Shown here piece by piece: positions 1 through 12,555 of a DNA stretch of 64,000 bases. The stretch covers positions 34,938,931-35,002,930 of the forward strand of contig CM053326.1 in NCBI GenBank assembly GCA_028583605.1. The letters are read 5' to 3'. Numbering within the stretch: position 1 is the first letter of the stretch; each line of letters begins with the position of its first letter. The stretch is from Dastarcus helophoroides. Lineage: Eukaryota > Arthropoda > Insecta > Coleoptera > Bothrideridae. Under the pieces are notes generated by a model. That model worked only from the letters and a program-made list of their open reading frames with translations. It ran no database searches and was not told the DNA's origin. The position numbers and the translations under genes are program-made.

Positions 1-1446
1 CAGATCTCTAGATGGCGCTATACATAAAAATTACATTTAAGACATATGTAATTTTATGGGGTATACCTTTAGCCGGAGCATTTGTTAGGTTCTATTTCTT
101 TCAAAGAAATAGGTGGTAATACATTTGAATCACTGTTACCAACCTTACAGTTTTAACTGCATTTTTTACAAAGATTTTAAAACAAAAAGATTTTTTTATT
201 ATCCCTATTGCGTCCTTTGGAAAACTTCGTTTCTATTTGTTCACTCATTTTGTGATGAAGAACTTTCTTTTTATTAAAAAAGAAAAAGAAATTAAATAGG
301 TCACACAAAAATAAGGTCGCGTCGTGTAATGAAAGCTTTTTTTAGTTATTAATTTTATTTCACCGAGAAAATATCAATTATTTAAATGAAATAAACATCA
401 TAAACATTGGCATTTTTCTATGTTTTCTTTTTTTTTCGGGCGTACACAGTTGGCAAGGCTAGTTTGGATGCTCTTGTTTTAGTTTAATTACTTATTGTTA
501 TTGTCAAATACTTCGCTCTTATGTTTAACCCTGATTTGTAACCTGTTTTGTTTAATTTTTAGAAAATAAATCAAAAAATCATTTTTATGTATTTTTTAGT
601 TATAAACTATATTTCTTATAACTTTTTTTCGATATTGCCAAAAATAACAACAATATACTTTCGATCATTTTTTTTTAATTTTCTAAATTATTGAGTCCCC
701 TGTACAAATAATAATGAAAATAATGGCATTTTTATAAAAAACGGCTTTTTCTTATAAACCCACAATTAAAGAAGAAACCCCTCTTCAGCACTCTATCTTG
801 AAGCACACTGTATATTAGTTTATATATATTTTTTAATTTGTTGGTTTAAGATCTTACTTTTAGAAAAAGCGGTAAATATTTTGAGTGTCAAGGTAGAATT
901 TTGACGAAATATCCAATCGGTACTTTCGAAAATTTCTACTAAATTTGAAATGAAAGCGAAAATTTTAGCTAAGGTTGGAAAAATTTTAGGACAAAGCTCA
1001 AAACAAAACCGAAAATTCAAGCTTTAATCTAATTTTTTAAAAAAGATCACAAATGTCGAGAAAGAAGTCGAACATGTCGAAGGAAAATAGCTGAAGTAAT
1101 TCGAAATTTTGGAAAACAAAGTTCCATTAGTTTCGCACGCAGATCAAGGATCCACCGAATTAATCAGTCACTTGGAACTTCTGTCTTTATTACATTAGTA
1201 CCTATATCGGGTGTTCAAGTGAAACAATCATCAACTTGGATGTAATTTTTTATGCCTTTAAAGTATGTTTTAAATAGGTTATCAATAATTGACAACTGCA
1301 AGATTTTAATACATTTGAACTACTATCAAAACAAATTATTGATGAAAAACTTACTGATTTTGTTTAAGATCACCCAACTATCTTAGAGCGACTCATTGTT
1401 TGTCTTTTTGGTCAAAGAAAATAACCTTCTAAAGGACTTTCTTTTG
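1..1446. other. AT-rich, no feature identified
   Basis: No coding or RNA signal recognised. ATATCGGGTGTTCAAGTG at about 1204 resembles the element edge near 63294. Confidence 0.5.
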
Positions 1447-1454
1447 CCTTATAC

Positions 1455-4400
1455 CAGGGGTCAGCAAATCGCGGCTCGCGAGCCGCATGCGGCTCTTTAA
1501 AAAACAATGGCGGCTCTTTAAGTTCCCCTAAAGAAATAGATAAGAAAAACTAGAGTGGACAGACACGCAGAAAATGAGTACTCATTAAACAAGTGACCTA
1601 TAGAAGTCGAAATTTCCAAAAATACTTTTCTACGAATTTTCACATTTTGCCTAAATTTTAACAAAAAAGTTATGATTTCAAGAAGTATTTTTTTTAATTT
1701 TTGATTGTTTTGTATTAACATTTTGAATAAACACATGAATTTTGAAATGTTTAGAAAAAGACCAATTTGAAAAGTCCAAATTTCTAAATAATATTTTTTT
1801 TCACGATTATGGTGGAACGAACTGGTCCTTGGTTATCTTCAGAGAGTATTCCTCTAAAAATGATAGCTTGGCTATCGAAACGTGTGTGTTTTTTTTTAAT
1901 CTTTCTTGGTTTCAGGGAACAAGATTTGTATTTCAATTTTTCATTATTTTACTTTTTTATTTGTAAATTTTCTGCAGCCTTAAAATCTCATGAAAAAAAG
2001 ATGAATTACTTTTGTGAAAAAAAATTTAATTTACAGAAACAGCAAATATCAAAGTTCGAAATAAAAGCTGAAATTTCAAGTAAAAGCTAAATTTTGAGAA
2101 AAAGGAAGAGATTTCGAAAAAATTGAGAAAAAGAAAGAGACTCCGAAAAAATTGAGAAAAAGGAAGAGATTTCAAAAAATTGAGAAAAAGGAAAACATTT
2201 CGAAAAAGACGAATGTATCAAAAAAACTCAAATAAACGTAAAATTTTAGAAAAAAACGTCAGATTTTGACAATAGATTGAAACCTAGAACAAATTGAAAA
2301 CTTGAAATTTTTAGACAAATTTGAATTTTTCAGAAACTGTACGATATCAAAAAGAGAAATTGTAAAAATAAACTGGAAGCTTAATAAAAAATTGTCGAAC
2401 TTTAAAAAAGTCGAAGTTTTTCAATTAAGAAGGACAAAGTCAAATTTTCGGGAACATTTCAAGCAAAAAAAGAAAATTTTAAAAAAAGCTCGAAATTTCG
2501 ACAAACAATTTTTAATTTTCCAGAGAGATTCAAATTTTGAGAAGAAATTTGAAATTTCGAGAGCAAGACGATTTAAAAAAAATCCAAATTTTCTCATAAA
2601 TTTAAATTTTGAGAAACTTGCCAAAATAATTTCGAAAGAAAAGAGAATGTCGATGAAACTTCCAGTTTTGAAAAAAGTATTGAATTTTAAAAGAAGGTCA
2701 AAATATTCCAGAGAAAGTTAAATTTTAACAAAAAAATCAAGTTTTGAGATTTGAAAATAGATAAATTTCGTTCGAAATAAAAGTTGACATTTCCAGAAAA
2801 AGTTTAATTTTGAAAAAAAAGAGATTTCGAAGAAAATAAATTCATCAAAAGTTCTCAAAAACCGCAAAATTTTTGAAAAGACTAATTTTGACAATAGATT
2901 GAAATTCTCAGAACAAATTTAAAAACCTGACATATTTAGACAAATTTAAATTTTGTGAAAAATTATAAAATTTCGAAAAGAGAAATTGTAATAAATTAAA
3001 AGTTTAAGAAAAATTGTCGAACTTTTTCAGAAGTCGAAGTTTTTCAGAGAAGAAGAAAATAAAAAATTTGCAATGTTTTAGAAAAAGTTAAATTTTAAGA
3101 ACAAGACGAATTAAAAAAAAACTTCAAATTTTCAGATAAATCGAATTTTGAGAAAATTGATGAAATAATTTCGAAAAAAAAGAAAAGTTGATGAAACTTC
3201 CAGTTTCGAGAAAAGTATTAAATTTTAAAAGGTCAAAATTTTCCAGAGAAAGCCAAATTTTAAGAAACAAAATTAATTTTGAGAATTTTGAAATTTCCAA
3301 AATTTCGAAAAAGAGATTTCGAAAAAAATGTATTTGTCAAAGGTTTTCAAAAAAAGATAAAATTTTTAAAAAATCGTTGAATTTCGACGATAGATTAAAA
3401 CCCAGAACAAATTTAAAACCTGAAATTTTTAGACAAATTTAAATTTTGTGAAATATTGTAAAATTTCAAAAAGAGCAGATGTAAAAATTGAAAGATTAAA
3501 AATAATTGTCGAACTTTTAAAAAGCCGAAGTTTTTCAGAGCAGAAGAAAAATAATTTGCATCTTTCCAAAGAAAGTTAAATTTTGAGAATAATTTTGAAA
3601 TTTCGAGAACAGGACAAATTAAAAAAAAAAAGCTCCAAATGTTCAGATAAATTCGAAATTTGATAGAATTGGTAAAATAATTTTGAAAGAAAAGACAATG
3701 TTGATGCAACTTCCAGTTTCGATAAAAATGATGAACTTTAATGAAAGGTCAAATTTTAAGAAAAAAAATCAAATTCTGAGATTAAGTTAGACATTTTGAA
3801 AATTGACGAATTGATCAAAAAAATCGCAGCTTGCAGAAACAATAAAATGTCGAATTTAAATAGTCGAAATTTCAAAAAAAAAACCGAATTTTGGGAAACA
3901 AGTCCAAATTTGTGAAAAATACATAAAAGTTTAAATGTTTTGTAAAAGTTAATATTCGGGCAAAATTGCAAAATTTGGGAAAGGAACGAATTTTGAAAAG
4001 AATATAGAAATTTCGAGAGAAGTGTTGAAGTGTTGAAGGTCAAAATTTCCCAGAGAAAGTTTGAGATTAAGTCAAACATTTTGAAAATATGTAGATTAAT
4101 TTCGTCAAAAAAATCGCAGATTGCAAAAACAATAAAATATCGAATTTGAAAAGTCGAAATTTGGAAAAAAACCGAATTTTGCGTAACAAGTCCAAATTTG
4201 TAGAAAGTAAATAAAAGTTTAAATGTTTAGTAAAAGTCAAGCTTGGGGAAAATGTCGCAATTTGGTAAAAGGACGAATTTTAAAAGGAATGTAGAAAGTT
4301 CTAGAAAAAAGCAGAAATTTAGAACAAAGTCGAAAAAATGTAATTTTGGAAAAAAGTGAAATTTGAGAATAGATATAAATTTCGAAAAAAGATAATTTTG

Positions 4401-4904
4401 AAAATAGTTCGAAACTTTTAATAACTATTTAACTTAACATCTCCAATTACTTCAAATTTGTACTTTTTTTATTAAAAAATCAACAAAAGATGAATTTTTG
4501 AGAAATAAGTCGAATCTTCCAGTAAGTTGAATTAGAAAAAAGTAAACATTTTTACAAATTGTCGGGTTTTGAGAAGAAAGGAAGATTTGGGGTAAAAGTC
4601 AAATTTTAGGAACAAAATAGATATTAAAAAGAAGACTAATATAGAGAAGAGTTAAAAAAAGTCGAAATTGCGAAAAAAGGCAAATTTTGAAGTAAAGATC
4701 TAAAAATTTTGAGCAATAAAAGGTTTTTTTAGCTGAATGTATGTTCGTTTAACTACATGAGTCAGTTTCTGTCCCATATATTGTCGATTTAATTTTGAAA
4801 TAAAATGTAAAATCGGAAATAAAAGTTTATGGCGCTTTGAAATTCACGAAATCAATTTTTTTATTGCGGCTGGCTCTTTAGGTTTAAAAGTTTGCCGACC
4901 CCTG
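1455..4904. mobile_element. Non-autonomous hAT element, 3,450 bp, 8-bp TSD
   Basis: Ends read CAGGGGTCAGCAAA and TTTGCCGACCCCTG, hAT-type terminal inverted repeats, flanked by a perfect 8-bp duplication CCTTATAC (1447-1454 and 4905-4912). Subterminal GCGGCTC/GAGCCGC motifs are present. There is no transposase; the inside is an array of degenerate TTTCGAAAA-like units, including about four tandem 27-29-bp units at 2092-2205. A hammerhead-like retroposon copy sits inside at 1806-1965. It is the same family, in opposite orientation, as 32218-35677. Confidence 0.9.
1806..1965 (+). mobile_element. Degenerate hammerhead-like retroposon copy
   Basis: Starts with the GGTGGAACGAACTGGTCC arm and holds GATAGCTTGGCTATCGAAAC and the TTTCAGGGAACAAGATT arm. 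The CTGAAGA core is lost. Inside the hAT at 1455. Confidence 0.6.
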
Positions 4905-4940
4905 CCTTATACAATTTTAACCTCTTTTTAAAAATAAGAC

Positions 4941-5153
4941 TTTTGGTGGAACGGACTGGTCCTTGGTTATCTTCAAAAATTGAAATACAGAACTTGTCCC
5001 CTGAAACCAAGAAAGATTAATAAACACAACAAACGTTGCTCTAACGCGTTAGTATCTCCCTGGAGATGACAGCTTGGCTGTCAAAACGCGTTATAACAAC
5101 ATTTGTTGTGTTTTTTAATCATTCTTGGTTTCAGGGGACAAGTTCTGTATTTC
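4941..5153. mobile_element. Foldback retroposon with degraded hammerhead-like core, 11-bp TSD
   Basis: 213 bp, flanked by AAAAATAAGAC on both sides (4930-4940 and 5154-5164). The two arms are inverted copies of each other (GGGGACAAGTTCTGTATTTC and the ACAACAAA region). The centre carries GACAGC-TTG-GCTGTC, but its core is mutated (CTGGAGA, CAAA). Family copies occur at 1806, 27812, 46687, 52432, 57505 and 59567. Confidence 0.75.
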
Positions 5154-5164
5154 AAAAATAAGAC

Positions 5165-6456
5165 GTCCAACTGAACTGGGACTTGACAGATGAACCAAAA
5201 ACCAAACTGGTCAATAAGCAACCGCATGCTATTTTCGCTATGTCTTCTTCTAACAAAAAATTAGAGAATACTTCATGACTTTTTCAGTTGAACCTCCGAT
5301 AGTAACTGCAGATGAAGAATAATGACCGTCCTTCACACTTTAGCAGGAATTTGATTTTCAAGTGGTCGCATTTTCAAGACAAACTCAGTTTGAAATTGCT
5401 ATGGTAAACCTATATTTATTAAATTACCCATGATAAATGTTATAATTCCATTCTTGGTAATATGAACAGCTCACGCTTCAAATGCATTATCAAGATTTAG
5501 CCTCCAAGTCATCAGATGAGAAAAATATTGATTACTCTTAATTAGTCATCGTCAGAGAATTACTAAGAGCTTATAACATCTTCCTATTTTGCGGTCTCAC
5601 ATGTGACGTCATACGCCGTGCTACATTTTCGACCTCCGTATTCATAAAACGTAGAACAATTAACTTGTCAAACGACACGCTTAAAACCGAAAATATTAAA
5701 ATGAGAGGAATACTAAATGGTTAAACCTTGAACCATAATATTGTCAATTATAAATAACTTCAGACTGATTTTATCAACACTTATTTAACTCTTACTGCAT
5801 TGTTACTTTTTAGGACAAACACGCATGTTTGCATAAATCAGAACTAATTGGTATGTGTACTTGCAGACCTTTAAGAATGTTCTTCCGTAAAGCGACAACA
5901 AATCGAACAAGAATTTCTTACTGAAACCAACAAATTGAAAAATAATAGTACCTTGGTTGAGAATGTCATCGCGAGTTAAATGAGTCATAGTGTGCAAACT
6001 TAAGGTTGAACAACAATAAAAATAAGAATTTTTATTGAACTTTTATGCCCTAGGCAATAATGCCATTTGTTTATTACAGACTTAGACGAATGTGCCATTG
6101 AAAACATAATTCACAACTGCTGTAAAATAACAAAAGAGATTATCGAAAGGAAATCAACCTACTCATTTTGATAGAGATCATTTTATCCGTCAACATAATG
6201 TTCTATTTCAGTTGTGTATTACAATTAAAATAGAACCATTTTTATACAAGCCGAGAAGAACTTTAAAAACCGTAAATAAATGGTACAAAGTTCACTCAAT
6301 TTATCTTTCAAGACTTTGAAATGCTGCAGACAATGGTAACATAAACATTTCAAAGCCTGGTTTGGTATCTTGGACTCTGAAATCGTTCTGAGAGCTTTTC
6401 AAATTTTTCGATTTATAATATTGACTGGATGTAACAGATCATGGTACCGCCCCTAT
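5165..6456. other. No feature identified
   Basis: Non-repetitive AT-rich DNA between a retroposon and a LINE fragment; short open frames without recognisable similarity. Confidence 0.5.
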
Positions 6457-7068
6457 TATTTTTTTTTAAGTTTAATCCACTCTCAAAGGGTAACCCCATT
6501 ATGCTTTCAAAGCACTGCGAGTAGGATGCGGAAACAAAGATAGATGGCGATGCCTTCTTAAACAAGGACAGGTTGTAATTTTTGAAGAAAATTCCTTTCG
6601 GTAACAAGTTCCATAACTTGGAACTTCTATAGAAAAAAGAGTCTCCGTAGACAGAAGTCCTCACTATGTCAAGCTGGACCGCACAGGAATTTGCTGCCTC
6701 CGACTGTCTAGTACGCCTCAAGAATCTTGCCCTTGGAGGGACCAATCCTATTAGTTCCTGCGAGCATCTTCCATGATAGTACTTATAGAAAAGAGACAAG
6801 TCACCAACGATAGGCCTGTGCTCTAGTGTTTCGAGAGAATCGGTTAGACTCTCGTCATCAATTAGGCGAATCGCTCTTCTTTGAATTGAATCCAAGAGAG
6901 CTAAAGTGTGTTTTGGGGCTGAACTCCAAACATGAGAATAGTATTCTAGTGTTGGCCCAACTTGAGCTTTGCTACAGTGTTAATAGCTGATGAGATGTGA
7001 AGTACTTTTTAGCTCTAAAAAGAAAGCCTAGCTTCTGAGAGGCGGATTTGGCAATGGCGCACATGATG
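6457..7068 (-). pseudogene. Non-LTR retrotransposon 3' fragment (RT C-terminus), family A
   Basis: Reads [46 protein letters not shown] and FESIMGL: the region after the reverse transcriptase of Jockey/CR1-like LINEs. 5'-truncated; the frame breaks upstream of 6895. Copies at 15549, 27310, 31830+35686 and 44286. Confidence 0.8.
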
Positions 7069-7069
7069 A

Positions 7070-7265
7070 TTAACTAGTGTTTCACGAATTTCTTGTACTT
7101 GTCTTGCTTTTTCTTGTTCTTGTCTTGTTCTCGCTGCAAAACGAGACAATTCGTGAGCTACAACAAGACAATTTGTGAGCTAGAACAAGACAAGAAGTTC
7201 TTTTAGCGAGAGCAAGATTTCTTGTCAAAAAAATTGGCAAGAAGTAAGATTTCTTGTTTTTTCAA
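7070..7265. repeat. Inverted CTTGTCTTG/CAAGACAAG cluster
   Basis: Many copies of TCTTGT on the left and ACAAGA on the right around GCTGCAAAACGAGACAATTC give a dense, imperfect inverted structure next to the LINE fragment. Probably a MITE-like remnant related to 8401-9356. Confidence 0.45.
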
Positions 7266-7299
7266 TATTTTAGCACAGTGTTTTTAAACCTTTTTGAAT

Positions 7300-8400
7300 A
7301 CATAAAACCTTACCTTACAAGTAATAAATGGCGAATCTTCTGAAATTTGAAAAAATTTGAAATTCCAGAAAATATCAAAATTAAAAGAAAAAGTTTGATG
7401 TTAAGTTTTTTTTCTTAAAATGACACAATTTAAGTATCCCAAATTCAAGAAAAAAATTAATTTTCCCCTAAATTTAGATTTTTTTTCCGAAATTTCATAC
7501 ATTTTCTCAACTTCTTAACTTTATTCTCTAAATTTAAATTTTGATTCAATTTTTCAATTTTTTTCTTGAAATTAAAATTGTAGCCACGAAATTTTGCTTT
7601 TGACCCGATTTTTTCTGAACATTTTGACTTAATCGCAAGATTTATTCCTTCTAATTTCAGTTAAATTTCGGTTTATTATTGAAACTTGAAATTTTAATCT
7701 CAGTTAAAACTGTAAATTTCGGAAAATTTGGTCTTAATGAAATTTCGAAAACCAAGTCGAAAATTAAAATTTAAGTCGAAAAAGTCCACCCTGAAGTGAA
7801 CAATTAAGTAAAACATTACATTCATTTAAAATAAAAAATTCAGAATTTGAGGAAAAGTTAAAATTTAAAAAAAAACTCGAATTTTTCTCCAAATATTTAA
7901 ATTTTTAGTTTTAACGTATTTAAATTTTCGAATTTTCCAAAATGTTATTATTTTCAGAAATTTTAAGTTTTCTATCAAAATTTTTGTATTCAATTTTTTT
8001 TTCAAAATTTTAAAATTCACATTTTTAATGCATACTATCACAATTTAATGAACAAAGTCTAAAATTTGAAGGAAACGTCGAAAAATTCGACATTGAAGTT
8101 AAAATTTTAACTAAAAAATTTGAATTTATCATCAAATTTCAAAAAATTCGAAATTCTAAAAAAGTTCAAATTCTCCAAATAAAATATTTAAGTTAGAGTG
8201 AGATGAGTGTTTTCCCAAAATTTGTAATTTTTATTTAAAAAAATGTAAAAATGTTGAATTTTTTTTGAAAAGTCGAAAATTTTTGTTGTAAGATTGAAAT
8301 TTTAGCTTCATATTTTGCGAATAAGATAGATATTCCAGGAAAAAAAACGAAATTATTACTAAAACAATCTTTAAATATCAATTTTTTCCTCCAAATTTCC
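7300..8400. repeat. Degenerate TTTCGAAA-type array
   Basis: Irregularly spaced words such as AAATTTCGA, AAAATTTGA and CGAAATTT with A/T runs. No ORF or gene signal. Confidence 0.7.
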
Positions 8401-9356
8401 AGTCTAAATTTCGATTTTTTTAAATAAATTTTGGGTGGGTTTTCCTTTTGAGAGCCCATATTTCCTATTTATCATTTTATTTTGTCTTTTACAATGTTAC
8501 TTTTTAAACGGATATGTCGCTATTAATTTTGAATCTGATTTATTGTTGCTTATGCGCAAAGCAAGCAAGCCAGTAAGAAAAAAAAAGCAAGACCCTTACT
8601 AACAAGGCAGGAATCAAACCAGCAATAAATTGACAATACAAGAAATAAAACAACTTTTTTTCTTACTCAGCAAGACAAAACAAGAAGTTAGGTATCAAGA
8701 CATGAAATCTTGCTTTGTGCTTCATTACTATTAACCTATTTTTTTTATTTATGAAGATAAAATATTCACACTTCCTACATTTATTATGGGCATAAAACGT
8801 CATTTTTAAAATAAAAATAATATCCCTACTACTGCCAATTTTGCCAAAAGTGACAACTGTTGAAATCTCCAAATTTCCAGTCTAAATTTTGATTTTTTTA
8901 AATAAATTTTGGGTGAATTTTCCTTTTGAGAGCCCATATTTTCTATTTATTATTTTATTTTGTCTTTCACGATGTTACTTTTTAAACGGATATGTCGCTA
9001 TTAATTTTGAATCTGTTTTATTGTTGCTCATGCGCCAAGCAAGCAAGACAGTAAGAAAAAAAAGCAAGACCCTTACTAACAAGGCAGGAATCCAACCAGC
9101 AATAAATTGACAATACAAGAAATAAAACAACTTTTTTTCTTACTCAGCAAGACAAAACGAGAAGTTAGGTATCAAGACATGAAATCTTGCTTTGTGCTTC
9201 ATTACTATTAACCTATTTTTTTTTATTTATGAAGATAAAATATTCACACTTCCTACATTTATTATGGGCATAAAACGTCATTTTTAAAATAAAAATTATA
9301 TCCCTACTACTGCCAATTTCGCCAAAAGTGACAACTGTTGGAATCTGCAAAATTTT
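8401..9356. repeat. Tandem duplication, 478-bp unit
   Basis: 8401-8878 and 8879-9356 are nearly identical (a few percent different). Each unit has GAGAGCCCATAT, a GCAAGCAAG/CTTGCTTTG imperfect inverted pair and a CTTACTCAGCAAGACAAAAC stretch. Related CTTGTCTTG/CAAGACAAG sequence lies at 7070-7260. Confidence 0.85.
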
Positions 9357-10296
9357 TGGATGCAATGGAAATAAAATAAGTAATTTTTAAAAAAACTGAG
9401 AAAATGTTGGGTTTATTATATTTTTCAGTTTAAAGTTCCATGATCCATCCTAATTAGTGGCGTAGATAGCTTTTTACCGTGAGAGGATTGACTTCTATTT
9501 TCCACTAGAAAAATCATTTTTCACATGTGCAACAGTAGCGTTTTCTTCATAGCAGCAAGGAAAGCGCAGTTTCCTTCCTTTATATAGAATGAAAAGGTAC
9601 ATACAGTTTTAGACCAAGAAAAGAAGCATACAAAAAGGTTAATTAAAAACTTTTGAATTGGAATATGTATTTGAAAGGTTTTTTATTAACTTTAAGTTTT
9701 CTGCGAAGTGCTAACCTTTTTGCCGAGCTTTCCTATTAAAACCGGAATCTCCCATTTATAAATTTTGAATTTCTCCTTAAATTTCTGCCTTTATTTTGGG
9801 ATCCAGTCCAGTTAAAATGTTGAAACTCGAAGAGTCAAGCAATCTTTTTATAAATTCTAAAATTACATATCGCCTTGAGAAAATCTCGGATTTAAAAATC
9901 GGATATTCAAACAAAAATCTTGGATCTAGATTATAAATTTTAGTTTTTTTCTCGAAACGTTATGGGTATGTGTAATATTGATTTGTTTTTGTGCATATTT
10001 TTCTTAAAATTTGTATTTTTTCTAATTGTGTTTAGATTTAAACGGAAAATTTTTGAACTTGGTTTTGTAGAATATTTTTGAAATATATTTAAACTTGTTT
10101 GTTTAACGTCATATGTTCACATTGTCTAAATTACCCTTAGTTCCTGAGATATTGCACTGTCCTAGTCCTTACTGAACACTCTGCATAATTTAATGCACAG
10201 ACCAATCAATAGGTTTGAACATTTATTAGATTCGAAGTTTGGAAACCAAAGAATGGTTTCGATCTTGTTAGATATAGTCAATTTGATATATCTAAC

Positions 10297-11034
10297 CAGA
10301 GTTGCCACTTGTATAATACGAAATTACTGGCAAACCTTGATTACATTCCTGGCTTTTCCTGGCAAAATTTATATATTATATTCCTTGCAATTCCTGGCAA
10401 ACTTAAAATTAAATTGTATTTATTATGAGTTTTTAACAAATCAATTTTAATAGAAATTTATTTAAATCATATTATACAAAATATTTTTGTCATATTAAAA
10501 CGTTTTTAGCTGAGAAGGTAACAGCAAACACAGTAATATTCTAATGTTTAATTTTTACAACCTTAAGTTACCAGAATTATGACAATAGGATAGAAAAGCA
10601 AAATTTATAAAACTTATACATTTCAGAAGATCTTTACAACGGTAAAGAAAATATCCGTTAGCAAACCAAAGTGACCCTCTCCACGTTGAGTTACGAGAAT
10701 TATAACAATAGGGACAAAAAAGCGAAGGTTATAAAACACTTGATCCTGAAAATTTAGAAACCTTACCCTACACAACAAAGAGATGGAATTGCATTCTAAA
10801 TGCGCTTTTGTTTTCTGTGTGTTCAACGCAGGTTTAAGATCCAATATTACAAGTGAATCGCTGTCAAGGGAGCCAGCATGTAACAAAATAGCAAAATATG
10901 TATGTAAAAATCGCGAATCAAAATTCGAGGCTATTCCTTGAAATTCCGGGTTATAAATCAATACTGGCAAGTTTACTGGCAGGACCTTATATTCCTGGCA
11001 AATGCCAGTATTTACTGGCAAAACGGCAACCCTG
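10297..11034. mobile_element. hAT-type MITE, 738 bp, perfect 8-bp TSD
   Basis: Ends CAGAGTTGCCAC and ACGGCAACCCTG, flanked by TATCTAAC on both sides (10289-10296 and 11035-11042). Subterminal repeats of CTGGCAA/TTGCCAG on both ends. No coding capacity recognised; the 132-codon frame inside resembles nothing I know. Confidence 0.88.
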
Positions 11035-11219
11035 TATCTAACTCTAATGCTAACAAATGTTCCAACAACTAAGTACTAAAGAATCAACGAACGTCAAGCG
11101 TGTGACTTTCAAAGTACCGCCACCTATTGGTCCATAGAGAAACTATAGCCATCACCAACAATGTCGTATGCAAGCATATTAATAAGTATTTCTAAATTTA
11201 AACAGAACTTTCAGTAACT

Positions 11220-12480
11220 CTAAACATTTAGACAGCACTCGAAATTACGAGAAACAATTTTTTCTTACATCAGCAAAGCTTTAAAAGTAATAATAATTTT
11301 TTCAAATTTAATAATAAGATTTTGACATTAAACACGAAAATTCAACTTTAAAAGTAACATTTCGACATCCAACCCAGAATTTTTAAGTTTTGTTTGACTC
11401 TAAATTAGAATATACGAGTCGAAATTATAAGAGACATATATTTTTAGACATTTTGAAATTAACGAAATTTCGCCCAGATTTTCATATTCGACTTTAAACC
11501 CAAAATTTTGGGAAATACTTTTCTCAAAGCTTGGAGGGTTTTTCATACATGTCTACATTAAATTCGAAATTTTGACTTGAACCTCGACATTTTAATTTCA
11601 AGGTAAAATTAACAGTTTTTGAAATGCGACTACGTGATATTTAAATTTATTGAAAGAGTAAAATTTAGACTTTCAACATTTTTTTTCAAAATTGTAATAT
11701 TTGTCTCAATGTTAGACTTTTCCCTAGAAGTTCAAATGTAATCCAGAATTTTGGATCTAAAGTCATAATTTTAGGAACATGCGTAAGAATTCCAATTTTA
11801 AGCTTGAAATTCTCGGGAAGAGCATCAAAAAATTAACCTCTTTTTTTTTAACTTTGATTTGAAATGGTGAAAGTTTTGGGACAAAAATAAAAACTGATTG
11901 TAAATTTTTCTTAAAATTTTGGGTTTGTTGTTAAAATGTTAAGGATTTAGCATCTTAACTTTACCTCATAATCTCAAAATTTAAACTTTAAACTCAAATT
12001 TTCTTAAAATGTTGACCTTTGTTGTCGACATTGTTGTTATCGACATTTTGATTTTAAAGCTGAAAATAGAACAGTCATACTTTAAATTTAAAATTTATAA
12101 AAACCGAATTTTTAAAAAAAATTCGATTATTTTTTTAAATTCTTGAATTGTTCTCTAAATATTCATCTTTTCTTCACGAGTTTTGGACTTTAATTGCTAG
12201 CTGTAGATTTTAACATAAAAACGTTGAAAATTGAAATTTTCAAAATTTAATAATAATAATAATAACATTTAATAATAATAACAATAATGTTAACACTAAA
12301 TTCAAGGTTTATAAATTTTAGAAGAAAGAAATTTTGAAATTACTTTCTTGATAACCTCAAAATTTTGTTTTTAATTTAATTTTTTTCAAGCCTTCGAACT
12401 GCGGATTTAACCTCAACATTTATATCTATAACTCGATATTTCTACCTTTTCCTAAAAATTTAGGTTTTCATTAAAACTTT
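11220..12480. repeat. Degenerate TTTCGAAA-type array
   Basis: T-rich array of AATTTTGACTTT-like words; no gene seen. Confidence 0.65.
12245..12293. repeat. (AAT)n-rich tract
   Basis: AATAATAATAATAAC and a second interrupted run in low-complexity DNA. Confidence 0.8.
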
Positions 12481-12501
12481 TTAGCTTTAAAGTTGAAATT
12501 A

Positions 12502-12555
12502 AGAAATAGGGCTTCCATTTGTCTACGAATGTAGACAAATGGAAGCCCTATTTCT
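12502..12555. repeat. Perfect 25-bp inverted repeat, 4-nt loop
   Basis: Arm AGAAATAGGGCTTCCATTTG continues to GTCTAC, then loop GAAT, then the exact inverse. No mismatch across 25 pairs, in the AT-rich region upstream of the first Pvr exon. Confidence 0.95.

Noticed and set aside
2302..2721. 139-codon open frame
   Set aside because: Lys/Phe-rich translation of the TTTCGAAA array inside a hAT; composition artefact, same for the frames at 3188, 3413, 32673, 35015 and 54214.
6987..7000. CTGATGAGATGTGAAGTAC as a hammerhead core
   Set aside because: Has CTGATGA but no GAAA or stem II; it is LINE sequence.
10623..11021. 132-codon open frame
   Set aside because: Lies wholly inside the 738-bp hAT MITE and covers its terminal repeats; no domain.
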